From JAQUCI01 sp034932685 (lineage in GTDB: Bacteria > Bacillota_I > Bacilli_A > Erysipelotrichales > Erysipelotrichaceae), in the NCBI GenBank assembly GCA_034932685.1, contig JAYFOM010000023.1, forward strand, positions 1-6,307: a DNA stretch of 6,307 bases. The letters run 5' to 3'. Below the pieces are notes generated by a model that was not told where the DNA came from, did not search any database, and saw only the letters and a list, made by a program, of their open reading frames with translations. This document shows positions 1 to 6,012 of the stretch, piece by piece. The position numbers and the translations under genes were made by a program. Position 1 is the first letter of the stretch. Each line of letters starts with the position of its first letter.

Positions 1-1
1 T

Positions 2-61
2 GCCTTTGGCTTTAGAAACTTCGATCGTTTTCGTACTCGTATCTTGATCAACTTTGCTTAA
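2..61 (+). CDS. ISL3-family transposase, C-terminal 19 codons (partial, 5' end off window)
   Basis: Frame 2 of the plus strand reads AFGFRNFDRFRTRILINFA and stops at TAA (59-61). The pattern [AG]-[FY]-G-[FY]-R-N-F-x-x-F-R-x-R-I-L is the hallmark C-terminal end of ISL3 (DDE) transposases, where it follows a segment of the type NNKIKxIKR. This identification rests on recall of the family motif and is supported by the ISL3-like terminal repeat 60-80 bases downstream. The protein would cut and join the IS ends during transposition. No frameshift or early stop is visible in the part shown, but the catalytic domain lies off the left edge, so nothing can be said about whether it is intact. Confidence 0.75.
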   Translation, partial: AFGFRNFDRFRTRILINFA

Positions 62-118
62 CTTAAAAAGTATTCCGGTTTCCCAAAATACTCTTGTTTA
101 CTCCATTCTTATTGGTTT

Positions 119-141
119 ACCCCAACATTTGACTTAGAGCC
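119..141 (-). repeat. Terminal inverted repeat (right end) of the ISL3-family element
   Basis: Read inward from the element boundary on the minus strand, the end starts GGCTCTAAGTCAAATG and continues into a G-run. This resembles ISL3-family terminal repeats. The partner repeat is off the left edge, so the exact inner limit of the repeat is a guess; the outer limit at 141 is set by the GGCTCT start. Confidence 0.6.
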
Positions 142-145
142 GAAT

Positions 146-172
146 AAAAAAAAGAGTTCTTTTCAGAACTCT
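146..172 (-). terminator. Intrinsic terminator of the peptidase/MFS operon
   Basis: On the minus strand, AGAGTTCT, loop GAAA, AGAACTCT forms a perfect 8-bp stem (153-160 paired with 165-172) closed by a GNRA-type tetraloop. It is followed directly by seven T residues (146-152). The first strand of the stem takes in two bases of the transporter stop codon (TAG at 171-173). The plus-strand reading has no T-run after the hairpin, so it should act on minus-strand transcripts only and not on the converging transposase transcript. Confidence 0.9.
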
Positions 173-1373
173 AATCATTAGCCAATTTTCTTTCTTTACT
201 TATTTGAACATAACAGATATAAGCAAACACAACACTAATAAAGAAAGCAACACCACTAAATACAAAAGCTAATTTTGGACCAACGGTATAAATAAATCCA
301 GCAAACAATGAACCAAAAACCATCCCAAATGAACGCATTGAATTAAACATTCCAACCAATACGCCACCACTTCCTTCAGTGCGATTAAACTTCGCTAAGA
401 TTGATTGCATAAGTGGTAAGTACACCGCATTAAAACCAAAGAAAATAACATTAATTATGATAAATGGTACAATATCATTAATCATAACAATCGCAATCAT
501 CATTGCTAAACAAATTGATAGTACATAAATTATTGATTTATTAATATCTGTCTTTCTTAATAACCACATGCAAATAGTTGAATTAGCGATCAATGTTATA
601 AACCCAACAATTGCTTTTAGAAACCCATTATAAGATGGTGGAAATCCATATTGATCCTTAATGAAATAGTTAAAAGATTGATCATAAGAAATACTAGCAA
701 AAGAGGTAGCGATCGCTACAACAAAGAAGCTGATCAATACGGGTGTTAATAAGCTTTTAGCGTCAATGACAATCCTAACAGGATTTGAGTCTTTAGCTAA
801 TTGTTTAAGCGGTTGCTTATCTTTAATTGGCTTATCATCAAGAACTAACCAATTAATAATACCAACAATAAATAAACCAATTACCTGAATGGTAAAAGTT
901 AAAGGAATAGAATAATCACCTAATACGCCACCGATCAAATACCCAAATGGTGAAACTACTGAGGTAATCGTGGCTGAAATTGCTAAGTTACGACCTCTAT
1001 TTTCAAGGGTACTATTGTCCATTATATAAATCATTTGATTAACGATGATCGCCCCATTAAAAAGACCAGCTAATAATCGACCAACAACGATACCAGCTTC
1101 AGTAGTAGCTAAACCAAAGATTCCCTGGGCAATAGCGTAACCAATAAAGCCAAAACTAATGATTCTTGTGCTACCAATATTACTTGCAAGTTTTCCCCAA
1201 AAAGGTGAAAACAAGAAGTTAGTCAGCGCCATAGCCGCAAAAGCCACGCCAAACATATAATCATTTAAACCAAGATTTTGAATAAAAGTGGGGGTTATCG
1301 GATGGGCAAAATTTGCCACAATGAAATATAACCCCATTAAAAAATACATTCTATTTATCGATATTTTTCTCAT
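171..1373 (-). CDS. Major facilitator superfamily (MFS) transporter, 12 TM
   Basis: This is a 400-residue, strongly hydrophobic protein with about twelve predicted membrane segments (roughly 10-30, 40-58, 70-90, 93-115, 130-150, 157-178, 208-228, 246-270, 279-297, 300-325, 336-358, 366-390). A polar central loop at about 180-208 separates the two six-helix halves. The loop between TM2 and TM3 holds a degenerate MFS motif A (GKLASNIGSTR, 60-70), in which Ser64 replaces the usual Asp. TM4 carries the motif-B-like Arg99 (GRLLAGLFNG). The family drives secondary transport with a proton gradient; the substrate cannot be read from sequence. Its place as the last gene of a peptidase operon suggests uptake of peptides or export of peptides or amino acids. 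The ATG is 1 nt after the M24 stop and has no Shine-Dalgarno at normal distance (an AGGAG lies about 24 nt upstream), so it probably relies on reinitiation. The Met codons at 9 and 13 have no better site. Confidence 0.88.
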   Translation of the reverse strand: MRKISINRMYFLMGLYFIVANFAHPITPTFIQNLGLNDYMFGVAFAAMALTNFLFSPFWGKLASNIGSTRIISFGFIGYAIAQGIFGLATTEAGIVVGRLLAGLFNGAIIVNQMIYIMDNSTLENRGRNLAISATITSVVSPFGYLIGGVLGDYSIPLTFTIQVIGLFIVGIINWLVLDDKPIKDKQPLKQLAKDSNPVRIVIDAKSLLTPVLISFFVVAIATSFASISYDQSFNYFIKDQYGFPPSYNGFLKAIVGFITLIANSTICMWLLRKTDINKSIIYVLSICLAMMIAIVMINDIVPFIIINVIFFGFNAVYLPLMQSILAKFNRTEGSGGVLVGMFNSMRSFGMVFGSLFAGFIYTVGPKLAFVFSGVAFFISVVFAYICYVQISKERKLAND

Positions 1374-1374
1374 A

Positions 1375-2739
1375 TTATTTAATTAAGTGAAAACACTCCT
1401 GTCTTTCTGCTACATAATGAACTTTGTCATCAGTAAACATAATGTCAGTCTCTGCGCCTAATGTCAAGACCATATTCCATTCTGGTAGATCAACTTTCGC
1501 ATTTAGTTCAAGCGAATAAAAAGTATCGTTATATAATTTATAATCACCAGTTCCTTTTACCCCGTTTTGCATATCCCATAAGCCAATTGTTGGACCTGCG
1601 CCATGACCATGATGACCGATTGGATGGGTATAAATACAAGGAACAATGCCTTCACCTATTGCTTTTTCACGTGCTATTTTCAATATTTCATTACCACTTA
1701 AACCAGCTTTGAAACTACTTATTGTTATATCTTGTAAACGATTAACCGTTTTAAGAGCTTTCTTTAGAAAATCAGGAGCATCAATTTCATCAAGTTTTAA
1801 AACATAAGCATTCTCTTGAGTATCAGTACATAAGTTAAGGTATTTAATACCAACATCACAATGAAGAAGATCCCCTGGCATGATAATCGCTTCTTCATAG
1901 ATTTCACCAACATCTTTTCGGCGAATTGATACCTCATAATCAAACCATGGTGTTAAGCCAAGATCGATAGTTTGTTGTAACATGAAATACTTAACATCAC
2001 GATTTGTTGTAATACCTGGTGTGATAACACGCGAAGAGAAAGCCTCTGCGATGATACTATGTGCAATTTGCATGATACCGGTATAAGCTGCTATTTCTTC
2101 TTTGGTGCGTGTCTCAAGCCATCCTACACATAATTCATCAGCTGGAGTAATTTTAGCCATCATATCTTGATCAAACTCAGCAACTATCTGATCATATAGA
2201 TTTTTAGATAAACCATCCGCAAACGCGTAAGTCTCAGATACATTCAACCCTATCTTTTGGGGATTACACTCTTTGATAATACGTGCTAAACACTCAAATT
2301 GAGTTTCTGGACCACTTATCTTTTTAACATCTTTGCCATCTGGTAATAGTGATTTACCATCCTGCCAGTTTGCACCTTTAGGATTAGTCCAAACTGCCTC
2401 ATAGTAATCATCAAGACCAACACCTGGTCGTGTTAAAGCCATTTTTCTAACTGTTTGATCATCATTTAAATGAAAAACTAAGATCGTAGTTCTTCGTGCT
2501 GTCATCATGGCACACGGAACTAGTGTAGTTAAAACTGGATCCTCATTGTACTCACGACAACACACAACCCAAAGATCAATTCCACTTCTTTTCATGATCA
2601 TTGGTAATACATTATCAAGACGATATTTAAGCCATCGATTACGAATTTTCTCTTGTTCGCGATATGAATAAATTTTAGTTTTTAGTTCGCTTGAACATAC
2701 TGTGTTTTCAATTAAGAAACTCTCTTTAGATATTGCCAT
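1375..2739 (-). CDS. M24 family metallopeptidase (Xaa-Pro aminopeptidase-like)
   Basis: The protein has 454 residues. An N-terminal creatinase/prolidase-like domain (about 25-200) contains the stretch IDLWVVCCREYNEDPV (54-69), typical of one M24 subgroup annotated as Xaa-Pro aminopeptidase. A C-terminal pita-bread domain (about 215-454) follows. The dimetal ligands of M24 can be assigned: Asp295 and Asp306 with the usual 11-residue spacing (DVGIKYLNLCTD), a His in HPIGHHGHGAGP (His377 or His379), Glu411 (SLELN) and Glu430 (GAETD). All five positions are kept, so it should be active. The family removes N-terminal residues preceding proline, or splits Xaa-Pro dipeptides. No signal peptide is visible, so it should be cytoplasmic. 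The start is supported by AAGGAG five bases upstream. Aminopeptidase versus prolidase specificity cannot be settled from sequence. Confidence 0.88.
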   Translation of the reverse strand: MAISKESFLIENTVCSSELKTKIYSYREQEKIRNRWLKYRLDNVLPMIMKRSGIDLWVVCCREYNEDPVLTTLVPCAMMTARRTTILVFHLNDDQTVRKMALTRPGVGLDDYYEAVWTNPKGANWQDGKSLLPDGKDVKKISGPETQFECLARIIKECNPQKIGLNVSETYAFADGLSKNLYDQIVAEFDQDMMAKITPADELCVGWLETRTKEEIAAYTGIMQIAHSIIAEAFSSRVITPGITTNRDVKYFMLQQTIDLGLTPWFDYEVSIRRKDVGEIYEEAIIMPGDLLHCDVGIKYLNLCTDTQENAYVLKLDEIDAPDFLKKALKTVNRLQDITISSFKAGLSGNEILKIAREKAIGEGIVPCIYTHPIGHHGHGAGPTIGLWDMQNGVKGTGDYKLYNDTFYSLELNAKVDLPEWNMVLTLGAETDIMFTDDKVHYVAERQECFHLIK

Positions 2740-2744
2740 ATATT

Positions 2745-2750
2745 CTCCTT
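2745..2750 (-). promoter_or_regulatory. Ribosome binding site of the M24 peptidase gene
   Basis: AAGGAG on the minus strand lies 5 nt before the ATG at 2739. It starts immediately after the TAA stop of the M29 gene and fixes the M24 start. Confidence 0.8.
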
Positions 2751-3989
2751 TTAAATAACAAAATCACCATTTTGCATGATAATCACTTCTTCATTATTAG
2801 CTTTGATACCTACTACATGAAACTCATCGGTACCAATCATAAAATCATTGTGGGATACTGCTGAGTTAACACCATTTCGTAATAACTCTTCTTTTGTCAT
2901 ATTTAATCCATTCTTGATACATCCAGGAAAACTTGAACCAAAAGCAAGATGTGAAACGGCATTCTCATCAATCAAACCGTTATAAAATATCCTTTGCATC
3001 TGATTGATTGGTGACTTCTTGCTTACCAAAGCCACTTCACCAAGACGAGATGTTCCCTCTTCTTTAAATAGAGCATCTTTCAATAGATCAACATTACTTT
3101 TGGCACTACAGTCAACCGCTCTGCCATCTTTAAAAGTGATACTGAACTCACTGACTATCTTACCAGCGATCAGTAGTGGATAAGAGGCATAAACAATACC
3201 ATTAGTACTAAAACAATCAGGATCAGTAAAAACCTCCTCTGTTGGCATATTAGCTACATAACTGACCTTATGAGCACCAATACTAAGATCATTAGCTCCA
3301 GTCCATATATGATCTTTGACCAAATCCATACGAATATCAGTACCAAGTTCACTGGTTATATGTAGCGACTTGAAATTATATGCATTAAGCTTTTCTGCTC
3401 TTTCATTTAAAACCGCGATATGTTTTTGCCAGTTACTAACGACATCAGTAGTATGATCAACTCTGACCATCTTACATAAAGCATCTTCAAGCGCATTAAA
3501 AGCTTTCTCTGGTTCTAACTCTTCAAAAACTTTATTAGCCCAATCAGCAGTGGCAACAGCGGTAGCACACCATTGGAGCACTCCTTGATGGATGTATTTT
3601 CTAATAACATTACGTACGTCATTACTTGCTTGACTTAAAGCTAATAGTTTATCACTTGCGACATCTTGATTTAAACTTGGATAACTTCCCATCAAACTTA
3701 ATTGACATGCTCCTTGTTGTAAATAAAACTCAAGTTGTTCTTTTTTCCAATCAGGCACAAGTCGTAATTCTTCAGTCGTAGCCGATAGTGCTCTAGTATG
3801 GTTTATCACTGGGTCTTCAATAAAAACAATTACATCCTTGGCTTTAGCCTTAAAAGCTTCTTTAACTACTTCCTGTGCTAATTCAAGAGCCTCTGGTATA
3901 GTTTGAATGATCAAGTATTGATCTGGCTGCAGATTAACACCAACCTTGACAAGCATCAAAGCAAATTTCTGCCTTCTAAGCTGATCCAT
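2751..3989 (-). CDS. M29 family aminopeptidase (AmpS/PepS/aminopeptidase T type)
   Basis: The protein has 412 residues, the normal family length, and is cytoplasmic with no signal peptide. The family removes N-terminal residues from peptides with broad specificity, using two metal ions. Candidate ligands are all visible in order: Glu251 in NMPTEEVFTDPD (247-258), Glu318 in SRLGEVALV (314-322), His347 in DENAVSHLAFG (341-351), and His380 and Asp382 in SHNDFMIGT (379-387). One family-conserved position differs: the residue seven after the His347 ligand, usually Tyr in AmpS/PepS, is Phe354 here (FGSSFP). The ATG is 3 nt after the GK-like stop and only a weak AAGAG lies about 9 nt upstream, so translation probably depends on coupling to the gene before it. 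A role in finishing peptide breakdown alongside its peptidase neighbours is inferred. Confidence 0.93.
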   Translation of the reverse strand: MDQLRRQKFALMLVKVGVNLQPDQYLIIQTIPEALELAQEVVKEAFKAKAKDVIVFIEDPVINHTRALSATTEELRLVPDWKKEQLEFYLQQGACQLSLMGSYPSLNQDVASDKLLALSQASNDVRNVIRKYIHQGVLQWCATAVATADWANKVFEELEPEKAFNALEDALCKMVRVDHTTDVVSNWQKHIAVLNERAEKLNAYNFKSLHITSELGTDIRMDLVKDHIWTGANDLSIGAHKVSYVANMPTEEVFTDPDCFSTNGIVYASYPLLIAGKIVSEFSITFKDGRAVDCSAKSNVDLLKDALFKEEGTSRLGEVALVSKKSPINQMQRIFYNGLIDENAVSHLAFGSSFPGCIKNGLNMTKEELLRNGVNSAVSHNDFMIGTDEFHVVGIKANNEEVIIMQNGDFVI

Positions 3990-3992
3990 CAG

Positions 3993-4565
3993 CTATACTC
4001 TTTTACTAATTTCAGTAAGGATTTTTGTTTTAATCTGATCAACCGCTGTGTTAACATCTTCAGTTGATACAATGTTATTAAAAAGTGGCGCTAACTCCAT
4101 ATCCATTCGCGCTTTATTCAATCGATTTTTGATACTTGCTTCGTCATCTTTATAAATTAGATTAATCTGTTTTTCTAATTCCTCAAAGCTCTTAGGCATG
4201 ACAAAGAAAGCTAAAGCGTCAGGTATGTTTAATTTGATAGGACCTACCCCTTGGGCTTCAACCTCAATCAGAACATTCTTGCCTTGCTCAATTAGAAACT
4301 CAACTTGATTCTTAGGTGTACCATAATAATAACCATTAAATTCTGTATACTCTAATAACTCATGATTTCTAACCGCTTGCGCAAAGCCTTGATGAGTGAC
4401 GAAGTAATAATCAATTCCATCAATCTCTTTTTCTTTTTTCGGTCTTGTGGTCATTGATACTGAATAGAACAAGCTTAGTTCTGGATCTTGCATTAAAGCA
4501 TGGCGGATTGGTCTTTTACCAACCGAAGAAGCTCCACTAAGTATTACAACTAATCCTTTTTTCAT
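3993..4565 (-). CDS. Guanylate kinase-like protein with degenerate P-loop and lid (possible pseudoenzyme)
   Basis: This 190-residue protein is clearly homologous to guanylate kinase (GMP + ATP to GDP + ADP) along its whole length. Preserved features are the N-terminal strand and P-loop position (GASSVGK, 11-17), GMP-site residues Ser37, Arg41 (TTR), Tyr53/54 (GIDYYF), Glu75 and Tyr81 (YYGTP, 80-84), and the EVEAQG segment (101-106). Key catalytic features are altered. After Lys17 the loop reads R-P (18-19), where B. subtilis Gmk has G-T and others S-S/T. The second GMP arginine is Lys44. The lid arginine of the RGTE motif is gone (INLIYKDDEA, 134-143). It is shorter than typical Gmk (about 205). 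It sits between dipeptidase and aminopeptidase genes, not with the usual gmk partners such as rpoZ or priA. It may be a diverged kinase with a new substrate, or a non-catalytic binding protein; automatic annotation would call it guanylate kinase. Confidence 0.85.
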   Translation of the reverse strand: MKKGLVVILSGASSVGKRPIRHALMQDPELSLFYSVSMTTRPKKEKEIDGIDYYFVTHQGFAQAVRNHELLEYTEFNGYYYGTPKNQVEFLIEQGKNVLIEVEAQGVGPIKLNIPDALAFFVMPKSFEELEKQINLIYKDDEASIKNRLNKARMDMELAPLFNNIVSTEDVNTAVDQIKTKILTEISKRV

Positions 4566-4569
4566 GTCT

Positions 4570-4576
4570 ACCTCCT
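4570..4576 (-). promoter_or_regulatory. Ribosome binding site of the GK-like gene, overlapping the pepD stop
   Basis: The minus strand reads TAGGAGGT, in which TAG (4577-4575) is the pepD stop and AGGAGGT (4576-4570) is a near-perfect Shine-Dalgarno, with about 4-5 nt to the ATG at 4565. Ribosomes ending pepD sit directly on this site, so the two genes are probably translationally coupled. It is the strongest site in the window. Confidence 0.88.
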
Positions 4577-6011
4577 ATTTTAGTGCACTGACAAATGTTG
4601 TCAGTAACTTATATGTGCGATCAAACGAAGCAAGATCAAGTTCTTCATCCGGTGTATGGATAAACTTAGTCTTAGGTCCGATCGATACGATATCCATATC
4701 ATCATACATTGCTTTAAAAACTCCACATTCGCAACCACCATGAGCAGCTATCAACTCAAGCTTAACATCATATAAATCTTTGACAACTGTTGTTAATGTA
4801 TCACGCATATTTGATATTTCAGAGTAATTCCATCCTGGATAAAAAGCATGAATAGAATATGATGCCTTAAAGATTTCACATAAACAAGCAATTTCTCTAA
4901 TTAAGTTTTCAATTCCACTTTTTAGTGCTGAACGAATTGAGATAGCTAATTGTAATTGATCCTTTTCCGTTGTGACAACACCCAAGTTTAATGATGTCAT
5001 CGTTAAACCCTCAATCGCCATCGAACGCGCTTTAAATCCGTTTGGTAAAAGATAAACCATGTCAATTACTTCTTTGCTACATTTATCAGTCCAGCAAGAT
5101 GTTACCTTATTAACAGCTTTAAGAAGGTATTTAAAGCCAGCATCACTAAATTCTAGTTCTTCCGTGATATCTTTAGCCGATTTTTCAAATAGTGTTTTTA
5201 GGTTTGCTAGTGGTGTTTTTGATACAAACACAACATCTGCTTCACGCGGAATAGCATTTTCTTTTAATCCACCATCATAACTAACTAATCTTATATCGGC
5301 GTTTTCAAATTGTGCTTCTTTGATCATACGAATCACAAGTTTATTAGCATTACCCTTTTCTTTGTTTATTTCTCCACCTGAGTGACCCCCACTCAAGCCT
5401 AACACTGATAATTGATAAGTTTCATCACTGTTTGCTTGCCAAGATAACGATTTAACAACGCGATCACGACATCCACCAGCTGATGAAAGTAATGTATTAG
5501 TTTCACCACCACCATCAAGTGAGATCATGCGATGAGCTGAGATGTCTTCAGCCTTTAAATTCATCGCACCATATAGTCCCGTTTCTTCCTGAACGGTAAA
5601 TACGCACTCAAGAGGTGGATGAGCAAGTTTATCATCAGCCAAAATAGCAAGCATATAAGCCACACCAGTTCCATCATCCGCACCAAGAGTTGTTCCTTTT
5701 GCTTTAAGTAATCCATCTTCAACATATAGATTTAATGGATCATTTAAGAAATCATGACTTGAATCTTTATTTTTCTCACAAACCATATCCATATGAGCTT
5801 GGATCATCAAAGGGGCACTGTTTTCATAACCGCTAGTTGCTTTTTTATAAATAATGACGTTAAACATATCATCTTGCTTAAATGCCAATTGGTGCTTTTT
5901 CGCAAAAGCGACCAAATAATCACTTAATGCCTTCTCATTGTTTGACCCATGTGGGATCATGGCAATTTCATTGAAATAGAAACAATGGGGTTTACTTAGA
6001 TCGAATTCCAT
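4575..6011 (-). CDS. pepD: Aminoacyl-histidine dipeptidase PepD (M20C family, beta-Ala-His dipeptidase)
   Basis: The protein has 478 residues, close to E. coli PepD (485), which splits Xaa-His and other unblocked dipeptides in the cytoplasm with two zinc ions. The family's residues are all present in order: His73 and catalytic Asp75 in AHMDMVCEK, bridging Asp112 in LGADDGTG, the catalytic/metal pair Glu142-Glu143 in QEETGLYGA, Asp166 in SLDGGGE, and His452 in FIHTPDEEL near the C-terminus. The lid/dimerisation domain falls at about 190-390. There is no signal peptide. The start is supported by AGAGGA 5 nt upstream, inside the end of the S9 gene, with only 1 nt between that stop and this ATG. 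In context it would finish the breakdown of dipeptides produced by the neighbouring peptidases. Confidence 0.94.
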   Translation of the reverse strand: MEFDLSKPHCFYFNEIAMIPHGSNNEKALSDYLVAFAKKHQLAFKQDDMFNVIIYKKATSGYENSAPLMIQAHMDMVCEKNKDSSHDFLNDPLNLYVEDGLLKAKGTTLGADDGTGVAYMLAILADDKLAHPPLECVFTVQEETGLYGAMNLKAEDISAHRMISLDGGGETNTLLSSAGGCRDRVVKSLSWQANSDETYQLSVLGLSGGHSGGEINKEKGNANKLVIRMIKEAQFENADIRLVSYDGGLKENAIPREADVVFVSKTPLANLKTLFEKSAKDITEELEFSDAGFKYLLKAVNKVTSCWTDKCSKEVIDMVYLLPNGFKARSMAIEGLTMTSLNLGVVTTEKDQLQLAISIRSALKSGIENLIREIACLCEIFKASYSIHAFYPGWNYSEISNMRDTLTTVVKDLYDVKLELIAAHGGCECGVFKAMYDDMDIVSIGPKTKFIHTPDEELDLASFDRTYKLLTTFVSALK

Positions 6012-6012
6012 A

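Larger units (their letters stand above)
1..141 (+). mobile_element. Right end of an ISL3-family insertion sequence (rest lies off the left edge)
   Basis: Three things coincide here. A transposase C-terminus ends at 61. About 60 bases without coding follow. Then comes a terminal repeat whose outward-to-inward reading, on the minus strand from 141, begins GGCTCTAAGTCAAATG. ISL3-family elements characteristically begin with a GGCTCT/GGTTCT-type end followed by a TTTGTCAAA-like stretch, and they duplicate 8 bp of AT-rich target. The outer boundary is therefore placed at 141, and the likely target duplication is the AT-rich octamer at 142-149. The left end and the second target copy are outside the window, so completeness and activity cannot be judged. 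The element is transcribed toward the peptidase operon, i.e. convergently. Confidence 0.72.

Noticed and set aside
62..118. Possible promoter or small RNA between the transposase stop and the IS end
   Set aside because: I found no convincing -35/-10 pair with good spacing and no stable hairpin; it reads as the IS 3' tail.
153..172. The 8-bp inverted repeat as a bidirectional terminator for the transposase as well
   Set aside because: Read on the plus strand the hairpin is followed by TAATCATTA-type sequence without a T-run, so only the minus-strand reading fits an intrinsic terminator.
1461..1712. Plus-strand open frame of 83 codons opposite the M24 gene
   Set aside because: It lies wholly antisense to a well-supported metallopeptidase, covering its metal-binding motifs, and shows no recognisable family or ribosome site.
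4510..4535. Frameshift or sequencing error in the GK-like P-loop to explain the R-P residues
   Set aside because: The frame is continuous and homologous on both sides (SVGK before, IRHAL after, matching VRQAL in B. subtilis Gmk), so the changes are codon substitutions and not a frame slip.
5059..5280. Plus-strand open frame of 73 codons opposite pepD
   Set aside because: Its Ser/Leu/Val-rich translation is the expected mirror of pepD codons; no family features or start signal.
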